Positions 1 through 5,877 of a DNA stretch of 16,263 nucleotides are shown in pieces. The notes beneath the pieces were generated by a model, which did not search any database, was not told where the DNA came from, and worked only from the letters and a program-made list of their open reading frames with translations. Within the stretch, counting starts at the first letter, position 1; each line of letters opens with the position of its first letter. This stretch comes from Alectryocaccomicrobium faecavium (lineage in GTDB: Bacteria; Bacillota; Clostridia; Christensenellales; Aristaeellaceae): contig DVOT01000186.1 in NCBI GenBank assembly GCA_018713425.1, positions 1-16,263 of the forward strand, written 5' to 3'. Both the position numbers and the translations under genes were made by a program.

Positions 1-187
1 TGGAAAAACGGTTATCGTTATCGCCCACCGTCTGGCAACGATTGAACACGCTGACCAGATTTTAGTAGTGGATAGAGGCCAGGTTGTTCAAAAAGGAACT
101 CATCAGCAGCTTGTTCAGCAGGAGGGACTATATCGGCGCTTCATTACGATCCGCGAACAGGCAGAGGGCTGGAGCATTGCCGGATAA
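1..187 (+). CDS. ABC exporter, C-terminal end of ATP-binding domain (partial)
   Basis: This is the 3' end of a gene that begins before the window; the frame starts at base 2 and ends at the TAA at 185-187, giving 61 visible residues. The segment opens with GKTVIVIAHRLATI, which is the H-loop (switch histidine) region of ABC ATPases. It is followed by the standard tail of exporter-type ATPases (ADQILVVDRGQVVQKGTH, then an LY..F.. helix). The family is ATP-driven multidrug, lipid or peptide exporters in which one polypeptide carries six membrane helices and the nucleotide-binding domain; only the last third of the nucleotide-binding domain is visible, so the substrate cannot be assigned. A broken DtxR-like gene follows in the same frame after 12 bases, so the two were probably co-transcribed. 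Confidence 0.9.
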   Translation, partial: GKTVIVIAHRLATIEHADQILVVDRGQVVQKGTHQQLVQQEGLYRRFITIREQAEGWSIAG

Positions 188-199
188 TTTGAGAGAGAA

Positions 200-597
200 A
201 CGCAACAGAAACTTCATGCGTCCGGGGAGGACTATCGGGAAACCATCCTTGTTCTCCATAAGAAAACGGGCATGGTGCGCTCCGTGGATGTCGCTCGGCG
301 CCTGGAGGTGTCAAAGCCCAGCGTGTGCCATGCGGTGGCGGCTTTGAAGAAGATTTGCCGGATGGCCGCCTGGCGCTGGGGCTGGCGGAAGAAGGGAAAA
401 CCCTGCTTATCTGTACCTCGCGCGGCGAAATCGCCTGCGAAATCACGCAGGATACCCCAGACATCCTGCTTTCGCGGCTGGAGGCGCAAAATCTGCTCTT
501 GGCCCCTACGCCCTTTGTGGATGTTTCCGCCCTGCCAGATTGCGCCCGCCGCTTTTTCCCGCTGCCAGTGTGCATCGTTGCGGCGGACGGATTTTAA
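200..597 (+). pseudogene. Broken DtxR/MntR-like metal regulator, joined to an out-of-frame tail
   Basis: In the frame of the preceding gene, bases 212-346 encode LHASGEDYRETILVLHKKTG and then MVRSVDVARRLEVSKPSVCH AVAALKK. This is the N-terminal winged-helix DNA-binding start of DtxR/MntR-type metal-dependent repressors, with the recognition helix at SKPSV. No ATG, GTG or TTG lies between the upstream stop (185-187) and this region in frame; the codon where a start is expected (200-202) is ACG. After about base 346 the DtxR pattern stops. A plausible protein then continues in the +1-shifted frame (about 349-597: DLPDGRLALGLAEEGK to a C-terminus RFFPLPVCIVAADGF, stop 595-597). That tail lacks the His/Glu metal-site pattern of the DtxR dimerisation domain and I do not recognise it. 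Either a frameshift or a deletion junction explains this. A short frame beginning at GTG 325 could be expressed, but there is no convincing ribosome site. Confidence 0.6.
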
Positions 598-632
598 GCG
601 GCAGTTGAAAAAGGGCGCCGCAACAAACCAGG

Positions 633-680
633 CCGGCAAAAAAGCGGGAACCAGCAAACACTGGCCCCGCTTTTTTTGCC
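633..680. terminator. Bidirectional intrinsic terminator
   Basis: A long stem pairs GGCAAAAAAGCGGG (635-648) with CCCGCTTTTTTTGCC (666-680), with an inner CCAG/CTGG pair (651-654 with 661-664). Read on either strand it ends in a run of six or seven T, so it can terminate the plus-strand exporter/DtxR unit and the minus-strand transporter/glycosidase operon whose last gene stops at 694. Confidence 0.85.
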
Positions 681-693
681 GCATGCCCTATGG

Positions 694-2625
694 TCACGCC
701 TCATTTCCTTCCAGCATAAACATATCATAACCCACGATTTGCGGCAATTCCAACACAGTATATTTGCCTTCCTGCCAGGAATGCACCGGCGCGCCATCCG
801 GCACGCGGCACACCTTTGAATAGCAGCCTCGCACGCCCACGCGCGCGCCCGCAGGCAACACATCGTGCTCTTCCACAATTTCCATCCGCCCGCGCGGCTC
901 TGGGCTGGTGATTTTCACATGCAAAAGCGTATACCGCTCGGTCGCCGTGGCCGTAACGCGCGCCTTAGATGGAATCCCCGCCAACGGCCGAATAAGCGGC
1001 TCTGGCAGCAACGCATCCAGCAGTTGAGCGACCAGGCACTTGTGCTCGCGCAAAGCGCTGCGGAAATACGCGCCAAAAATGTCGAAGCTGATGTGCGCCA
1101 CGTTTCCACACAGCACAGCGGCCGCAAAGCCGCTCTCTCGTTCCGGCGGCGTATAAAAATAGCCGTGCCTTCCATCCCAGTGGCGACTGAAATAGGGCTG
1201 AATGTGCCGCGCATACACCTGCGCACCCGCCCGCGCCCGCACCAAAATGCCCGGCGCATACATGGACCAGGGCATATCCGCCGTTCCTTCCGGAAGATTC
1301 TCAAAAGCAAAATAAGAATCGTTCGATGGATCCAGCCCCTCGCAATCCGCCGCGTATTCTGGCAGGGCAAAGCCGCCGCCATCGCTGGCAAGCCCGCCCG
1401 TGCCCGTGCTCAAAATTTTTCCACCCTGGGAAAGATATGCCCGCAGCTTTTGCGCGAGTGCCTCGTCCACAGCCAGGCCATCCGGCAAAATCACCAGGGC
1501 AAAGCGGGAAATCTCCATGGAAGTATGCACGATATCAAACCCCTGTTTGAGCTCAGCCAGCATGCGCGCAAGGCCCTTATAAGCATCGCCAGGAAAACCA
1601 TCGTCATCGGTCAAAACGCCGACCTCCGCCAAAAAGCGCGCGCCCCGCGTATAGGATTCATACGCCCGCACACGGGCAAAGATATCGCCAATGTCCCGAT
1701 AAAGGTCGCGCGATAGCATCTTCGCGGGGTGCATATGATCGCCCACCGACGGGAGAAGGTTGTTGCACAGCGCGTCGAACACATCGTTTTCCAACGAAGC
1801 CTTGCCTTTATAGCCCCCAAAATCGCCCCAACCCGCTTGGAAACGGCCCGTCATATACAAAACAGTCCTTTGCAGGCTGCGCGCATAAGCGGCGGATGAC
1901 CAGAGAAAATCATAGCCCCAGCCGCCGCTGGGCAGGCATTCCAGCTCGATGTGCGTATCCAACCCACGGTACGCGTATACGGGCATGCCATTAAAATACA
2001 AATGCCGCTCCGGCCCGGCAATCTGCTGAATTTCCCGCGCCACACGCAGCATTACCTCGCGCGAAAACGCTTCTACCGCGTTCTCATCTTCAATATCGAT
2101 GCCGCGCGCCAGCATATCCTGCGTACACTGCGCGCAATGGCAGGGGAAAAAATGCATGCAATCGCAAAACAGACCATCGATATCGTAGGCGCAGATTTCC
2201 CGGATCGTATCCAGCAGATGGCGGTGATAGCCCGGCGAATTGTAACACATGGTACGGAAAAAGTTGCCCGTGCGGTCGCCGCGCAAAATGGCTCCGTTCT
2301 TATCCAAGCGGCACCATTCCGGATGGAGAAACGCGTGCTCGTGCATCAACCCCACATTGATATACGCGGCGACGCCAATGCCGCGCGCATGGCATTCACG
2401 CAGCACGTCGCCAAGCATATCGCCCTTCATGCCCGGATAGGGAATGCCCACTTTCGTGGCATAATACGCAAAGCCCAAATTGCACTGCGCGCAAAAATTG
2501 ACGAAATCCACATTTGCGTCCTGCAATTGCTGGGCGAATACAGCCGCATCCCACTCGCGGCAAAAATCATAAATGCCTGGCAGATTGTGAAAATCCAAAT
2601 GCACGTGCCGGTGGATCGGCCGCAT
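694..2625 (-). CDS. GHL6-type glycoside hydrolase-like protein with beta-galactosidase-trimerisation-like domain
   Basis: A 643-residue protein without a signal peptide. The start HRHVHLDFHNLPGIYDF, the HPEW motif near residue 101 and the DGLFCDCMHFF segment (residues 150-160) match the hypothetical glycosyl hydrolase 6 (GHL6) TIM barrel, which is related to alpha-fucosidase/GH42-like enzymes. Asp155 is a candidate catalytic acidic residue. Cys162, Cys164 and Cys167 form the CxCxxC motif seen after this strand in related barrels. Residues of about 335-430 (ARFLAEVGVLTDDDGF; ILPDGLAVDEAL; GGKILSTGTGGL) look like the Rossmann-like beta-galactosidase trimerisation domain, and a small beta C-terminal domain follows. 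The start at 2625 is preceded by AAAGGAGGAG at good spacing. It is the last gene of the amino acid ABC operon, 31 bases after the ATPase stop. A cytosolic enzyme acting on a sugar-containing molecule is likely; the substrate is unknown. Confidence 0.8.
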   Translation of the reverse strand: MRPIHRHVHLDFHNLPGIYDFCREWDAAVFAQQLQDANVDFVNFCAQCNLGFAYYATKVGIPYPGMKGDMLGDVLRECHARGIGVAAYINVGLMHEHAFLHPEWCRLDKNGAILRGDRTGNFFRTMCYNSPGYHRHLLDTIREICAYDIDGLFCDCMHFFPCHCAQCTQDMLARGIDIEDENAVEAFSREVMLRVAREIQQIAGPERHLYFNGMPVYAYRGLDTHIELECLPSGGWGYDFLWSSAAYARSLQRTVLYMTGRFQAGWGDFGGYKGKASLENDVFDALCNNLLPSVGDHMHPAKMLSRDLYRDIGDIFARVRAYESYTRGARFLAEVGVLTDDDGFPGDAYKGLARMLAELKQGFDIVHTSMEISRFALVILPDGLAVDEALAQKLRAYLSQGGKILSTGTGGLASDGGGFALPEYAADCEGLDPSNDSYFAFENLPEGTADMPWSMYAPGILVRARAGAQVYARHIQPYFSRHWDGRHGYFYTPPERESGFAAAVLCGNVAHISFDIFGAYFRSALREHKCLVAQLLDALLPEPLIRPLAGIPSKARVTATATERYTLLHVKITSPEPRGRMEIVEEHDVLPAGARVGVRGCYSKVCRVPDGAPVHSWQEGKYTVLELPQIVGYDMFMLEGNEA

Positions 2626-2656
2626 AACGCATCTCCTCCTTTGCCCGCTCCCACAG

Positions 2657-3406
2657 CTAAGCGCTCACACCGCCGGCAAAGCGCTGCACGCGTTCGCTGG
2701 CAAACACCGCTTCCGGCGCGCCTTCTTCCGCCACCACGCCGTTTTCCATAAACAGCACCCGGTTCGATACGCTCTTGGCAAACCCCATTTCGTGCGTGAC
2801 GACCAGCATGGTCATGCGTTCTTCCGCCAAATCGCGCATCACGGCGAGCACTTCCTGCGTGAGTTGCGGATCGAGCGCGCTAGTCGGCTCATCGAAACAG
2901 AGCATTTCCGGCTCCATGCACAGCGCCCGCGCAATGGCCACGCGCTGGGCCTGTCCACCGGAGAGCTGATAGGGATACTGCGCCGCTTTATCGCCAAGGC
3001 CCACCCGTTGCAAAAGCTCCATGGCGCGCGCCTCGGCCTGCTGCCGCGGCACGTGGCGCACTTTCATGGGCGCCAAAGTGAGATTGCGCAGCACGGAAAG
3101 ATGGGGAAACAGGTTGAACGATTGGTACACCATGCCCATGCGCATGGTAAGCTGCTGGAGCTTGCGCTCCGGAGCATACTTTGCCCGGCCGTTTTCTTCG
3201 CGGCAGATCCATTCCCCGTCGAGCTGAATTTCGCCCGCATCCACGGTTTCCAGCCGGTTCAGGCAGCGCAAAAATGTGCTCTTACCCGAGCCGGACGGGC
3301 CGATGATCGCCACCACCTCGCCCTTTTCCATGCTGAGCGACACGCCCCTGAGCACTTCGGCAGCGCCAAAGCGCTTGTGGATTCCCTTCGCAGTTAGCAT
3401 AGCCAT
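2657..3406 (-). CDS. Polar amino acid ABC transporter, ATP-binding protein (GlnQ type)
   Basis: A 249-residue cytosolic ATPase that drives import through the permease encoded just upstream. All motifs are intact: Walker A GPSGSGKST (36-44), Q-loop Gln95 in YQSFNLF, signature LSGGQAQR (148-155), Walker B MLCFDEPTSALD (168-179) and H-loop His205 in VVTHEM. The segment around residues 70-86 between Walker A and the Q-loop, and the overall length, fit the GlnQ/HisP/ArtP group of polar amino acid importers. I chose the ATG at 3406 (MAMLTAKG) because GAGGA lies about eight bases upstream; a longer reading to 3457 would overlap the permease gene and adds residues unlike the family. The permease stop codon lies only 11 bases upstream, so the two are translated from one transcript. 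Confidence 0.93.
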   Translation of the reverse strand: MAMLTAKGIHKRFGAAEVLRGVSLSMEKGEVVAIIGPSGSGKSTFLRCLNRLETVDAGEIQLDGEWICREENGRAKYAPERKLQQLTMRMGMVYQSFNLFPHLSVLRNLTLAPMKVRHVPRQQAEARAMELLQRVGLGDKAAQYPYQLSGGQAQRVAIARALCMEPEMLCFDEPTSALDPQLTQEVLAVMRDLAEERMTMLVVTHEMGFAKSVSNRVLFMENGVVAEEGAPEAVFASERVQRFAGGVSA

Positions 3407-3417
3407 ACGTCCATTCC

Positions 3418-4086
3418 TCACTGATAATAGTTGAACTTGCGCTCCGCAAGCTTGCACAATTGCTCCACCACACCGTTGATCACGAGATAGATCAGCATGG
3501 CGACAATATACGGCTCAATAGAGCTGGAGTTGGAAACCTGCCGCTCGGCCTGGCTCATCAAATCGGCCACGGCAATGGTGCTCGCCAGCGCCGTATCCTT
3601 CACCAAGGTGATCACTTCGTTGGTGACGGGCAAGAGCACGCGCTTAGCCGTTTGCGGAAGCAGCACGGAAAAGAACGTTTGCGCGCGGCTCAGCCCCAGC
3701 GTCTGCGCCGCTTCACGCTGGCCCACAGGGATGGAACTGATGCCGCCCCGGAAGATCTCCGCGAAATACGCCGCGTAATTGATCACGAACGCCAAAATCG
3801 CCGCCCAGAACCGGTCGATGCGGAAGGGCAGAATGTGCGGCAGGAGAAAATAGATGAACATCACCTGCAGCATCAGCGGCGTGCCGCGCATGATATAAAT
3901 GTACAGCGAAATGGGCTTTGCGATGTACCAGCGCTTGGACATGCGCCCCACCGCCACCAGCATGCCGAGAGGAATGGAAAACAGCAGCGTGAGCGCGAAG
4001 ATCTGCACAGAGGTCAGCGCGCCCTCCAGCAGGATTTCCAGCAGCTTGCCCATGCGCTCCGGATCGTTAAAATACTTAATTGCCAT
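3418..4086 (-). CDS. Polar amino acid ABC transporter, permease (HisM/GlnP type)
   Basis: A 222-residue inner-membrane protein with about five hydrophobic helices. The LRGTP-type segment MRGTPLMLQ (66-74) and the EAA loop GQREAAQTLGLSRAQTF (122-138, followed by VLLPQ) are hallmarks of His/Glu/Gln-type permeases and contact the ATPase. With a single permease gene present, a homodimer is likely. The ATG at 4086 has only a weak AAGAAG in front of it, and a 12-bp GC hairpin sits 18 bases upstream. Expression may therefore be lower than that of the binding protein gene and depend on translational coupling or re-initiation. An internal ATG at residue 12 exists but its GGAG is too close; family N-termini favour the first start. 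Confidence 0.92.
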   Translation of the reverse strand: MAIKYFNDPERMGKLLEILLEGALTSVQIFALTLLFSIPLGMLVAVGRMSKRWYIAKPISLYIYIMRGTPLMLQVMFIYFLLPHILPFRIDRFWAAILAFVINYAAYFAEIFRGGISSIPVGQREAAQTLGLSRAQTFFSVLLPQTAKRVLLPVTNEVITLVKDTALASTIAVADLMSQAERQVSNSSSIEPYIVAMLIYLVINGVVEQLCKLAERKFNYYQ

Positions 4087-4103
4087 CTTCTTATGCCAAA
4101 CAA

Positions 4104-4133
4104 CCGGGCCGCCGCATATGCGCGGCGGCCCGG
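4104..4133 (-). promoter_or_regulatory. GC-rich intercistronic hairpin between binding protein and permease genes
   Basis: CCGGGCCGCCGC (4104-4115) and GCGGCGGCCCGG (4122-4133) form a perfect 12-bp stem around the loop ATATGC. On the transcribed minus strand it is followed by TTGTTTGG, a weak T-rich stretch and not a full U-tract. Its place right after the binding protein gene fits a partial terminator or an mRNA 3'-end stabiliser, which commonly gives more binding protein than permease. Confidence 0.75.
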
Positions 4134-4149
4134 CGCCTTTCCCAATCGC

Positions 4150-5013
4150 TTATTCTTCCGCTTCCGCCTCAGTCTCGGCTTCCGCGGCGGCCTCTACGAC
4201 CGTGATATCCGAGCCGAACCAATTGGTGCTGATTTCGGCAAGGGTGCCATCTTCCTTCATCTCCAGCAGCGCGTTCCACACCGCCTCGGAAAGCGCGTCG
4301 TCCCCCTTGCGGAAGCCGATGCCGTACAGATCCATATAGATGTTTTCTTCCATATCGTCGCCCAGGCCGCGCACCACAACCAGCGAATCGTCCTCCAGAC
4401 CTTCCAGGCGGTAATTGGCCACCACCAAGTCGATCAGCACGCCATCCAGGTTGCCCGCCTGCAGATCCATCAGCGCGGTGAGGTACTCGTCGAAGACCAG
4501 CGTTTCGCCCACGATGCCGCCCAGCGCCTCGTCCGCCGCCAGCACTTCTTCCGCATAGCTGCCGCCCTGCACGCCGATGGTCGCGCCCGCGAAATCCGCC
4601 TTGGTTTGGAAGGTATCGCCCTTCACCACCATCACGATTTCGTTGTTCAGGTAGGCCGGGGTCATATTCATGGTGGCGATGCGTTCATCGGTGATCGACA
4701 TGCCGTTCCAGATGCAATCGATGTTTTTATTGTTTAGCTCCATATCCTTGGCGGCCCAATCGATCGGCTGCGCAATCAGTTCCACGCCCAGGCGGTTGCA
4801 AACTTCGCGCGCAAGGTCGATATCAAAGCCCACCACTTCGCCATCATCGTTCGTGAAGCCCATCGGCGGGAAGCTAGCATCCAGGCCCAAAATGAGAGTG
4901 CCTTTTTCCAGGATGTAGTCCAGGCTCGTATCCGCGCTTTCCGCGGCATCTTCCGCCAGCGCGGCGGGCACGAGCAGCATAAGGGCCAGCATCAGAACGA
5001 ACAGTCTTTTCAT
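4150..5013 (-). CDS. Polar amino acid ABC transporter, substrate-binding protein
   Basis: A 287-residue exported protein. Residues 1-20 are a signal peptide (MKR, then a Leu/Met/Val-rich core, then AALA|ED) ending in an AxA type I signal peptidase site; no lipobox cysteine is present. The mature part is a bacterial type-3 solute-binding fold: LDYILEKGTLILGLDASFPP, then GFDIDLAREV (62-71), then SITDERIATM with Arg111 as the likely ligand-carboxylate arginine, and GVQGGSYAEEVL in lobe 2. This pattern fits glutamine, histidine, arginine or related amino acids; the exact ligand cannot be read. The last ~15 residues are almost only Ala and Glu (VEAAAEAETEAEAEE), an acidic tail not typical of the family. 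GGAGGA sits seven bases before the ATG. It is the first gene after the 5053-5081 promoter. Confidence 0.93.
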   Translation of the reverse strand: MKRLFVLMLALMLLVPAALAEDAAESADTSLDYILEKGTLILGLDASFPPMGFTNDDGEVVGFDIDLAREVCNRLGVELIAQPIDWAAKDMELNNKNIDCIWNGMSITDERIATMNMTPAYLNNEIVMVVKGDTFQTKADFAGATIGVQGGSYAEEVLAADEALGGIVGETLVFDEYLTALMDLQAGNLDGVLIDLVVANYRLEGLEDDSLVVVRGLGDDMEENIYMDLYGIGFRKGDDALSEAVWNALLEMKEDGTLAEISTNWFGSDITVVEAAAEAETEAEAEE

Positions 5014-5033
5014 GGTTTTTTCCTCCGATTGAT

Positions 5034-5051
5034 ACTTTAGTGTGCTAACGT
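5034..5051. promoter_or_regulatory. Candidate operator (imperfect palindrome) at the transcription start
   Basis: ACTTTAG-TGTG-CTAACGT is an 18-bp inverted repeat with one mismatch between its 7-base arms. It lies immediately downstream of the -10 box, over the predicted transcription start, where a repressor would block the amino acid transporter operon. No matching regulator is identified. Confidence 0.35.
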
Positions 5052-5052
5052 G

Positions 5053-5081
5053 ATACTACCACACATTCCTCCCATTGTCAA
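5053..5081 (-). promoter_or_regulatory. Sigma-A promoter of the amino acid transporter operon
   Basis: On the minus strand the -35 box is TTGACA (5081-5076), the spacer is exactly 17 bases, and the -10 box is TAGTAT (5058-5053). Transcription should start near 5046, giving a leader of about 33 bases before the ATG at 5013. The -35 box contains the TGA stop codon of the upstream gene (5080-5078), so the promoter overlaps that gene's end. Confidence 0.85.
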
Positions 5082-5749
5082 GTTATGGATTGGTTAATCT
5101 GCGGCTTACCCCTTTGCAAGTGCGCCGCGTGATTCGCGGGCAAATCCAAAAACAACCGCTGACGGATGGTGAAGCACCCATCCGCTTCCCGCTCAACCCT
5201 GGGAGCGCCCAGACACCAAATGGCCGGCTCGCCCAATCGCACATCTGCGCTTGCCGCAAATGGCAAAGCGATTTCCCACACATACTGGCCCGCCGCATCA
5301 TCGCCGCATACCGGCCCGCTCAGGGCAAGCCGCGCGCTTCGGCCCGGGAAAAAGGCCTCCGCCCTGCCAATGGGTCGCGCCTCTGCCAATTCAAATTGCA
5401 CGCTGAGCACGGCTTGCACCGCGCTCAGCGGCCAATCCACCACAAAGCCGCCCTCCGCCAACGGATGGATTGCGTCCGGCGGCAAATCCCTGCCATCCGC
5501 GCTCGCGCGAAGATTTTGGCAATCCGCAAAAGGAATTTGGCGGCACAAACGCAGCGCAAAGCGCGCCGAATCCAGCGTTTCGCGCCGGTCAACGGGCGCA
5601 ATATGGTAAACGAACTTCTGCCGCTGCAACGCGCCCGGCGTCAAGCGGCTTTCCGCCAAATCCAGCCACGCGATATAGGGCAGCGCCTTTTCCGATGACA
5701 AACGAGAAAAATCAGCAACCAGCGCGCAAACCTTGGCCTGTATATCCAT
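5078..5749 (-). CDS. Hypothetical protein, 223 residues, family not recognised
   Basis: I do not recognise this protein. The ATG at 5749 (MDIQAKVCALVADF) is chosen because GGGAGGA lies seven bases upstream. There is no signal peptide or membrane helix. After an N-terminal helix the sequence alternates short hydrophobic strands and turns (FVYHIAP, FALRLCRQIPFA, GGFVVDWPL, YVWEIALPFAASADVRLGEP, CFTIRQRLFLDLP), which suggests a mostly beta, cytosolic protein, perhaps a jelly-roll or immunoglobulin-like fold. Base composition and coding style match the neighbours, and the reading frame is intact over its full length, which supports it as a real gene. It lies directly upstream of the amino acid transporter operon on the same strand with no terminator between, so read-through into that operon is possible. 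A role linked to that operon is only inference. Confidence 0.7.
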   Translation of the reverse strand: MDIQAKVCALVADFSRLSSEKALPYIAWLDLAESRLTPGALQRQKFVYHIAPVDRRETLDSARFALRLCRQIPFADCQNLRASADGRDLPPDAIHPLAEGGFVVDWPLSAVQAVLSVQFELAEARPIGRAEAFFPGRSARLALSGPVCGDDAAGQYVWEIALPFAASADVRLGEPAIWCLGAPRVEREADGCFTIRQRLFLDLPANHAAHLQRGKPQINQSIT

Positions 5750-5783
5750 AGGGTGTTCCTCCCTCAAACTCCATTCCAATCGG

Positions 5784-5808
5784 GCGGCGAAAAACTGGCT
5801 ACCGCCGC
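5784..5808. repeat. Small inverted repeat in a divergent intergenic region
   Basis: GCGGCG (5784-5789) and CGCCGC (5803-5808) can pair around a 13-base loop. It lies in the 128-base gap between the divergent genes starting at 5749 (minus) and 5878 or 5893 (plus). On the minus strand it would be a leader hairpin. I see no convincing promoter for the minus-strand gene in this gap; the best match, TAGCAC-17-TAGACT, is weak. Confidence 0.3.
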
Positions 5809-5838
5809 ACTTTTAGTCTATGCACGGGCGAAAAAATG

Positions 5839-5847
5839 TGCTATAAT
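5839..5847 (+). promoter_or_regulatory. Extended -10 promoter of the RACo-like gene
   Basis: TGCTATAAT is a perfect extended -10 element (TGn-TATAAT). The matching -35 region 17 bases upstream (TATGCA, 5819-5824) is weak, as is common when the extended -10 is present. The start would be near 5854, leaving a leader of only 25-40 bases, too short for a cobalamin riboswitch. Confidence 0.7.
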
Positions 5848-5877
5848 GGCCACAAACGTCCGCAATAAAGATAAAAT

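Noticed and set aside
272..730. Continuous 152-codon plus-strand frame covering the DtxR-like start
   Set aside because: Only its first third resembles a protein family; past about 346 it becomes Arg/Trp/Ser-rich nonsense and runs through the terminator at 633-680.
865..1716. Long plus-strand open frame antisense to the glycosidase-like gene
   Set aside because: Arg/His/Pro-rich composition typical of the reverse of a GC-rich gene, no ribosome site, and the minus-strand gene is clearly real.
1951..2751. Plus-strand open frame across the glycosidase start and ATPase end
   Set aside because: It crosses two real minus-strand gene ends and a ribosome site, and shows no recognisable motif.
3460..4737. 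425-codon plus-strand open frame antisense to the permease and binding protein genes
   Set aside because: His/Arg/Gln-rich antisense shadow without a ribosome site; the opposite strand has complete family motifs.
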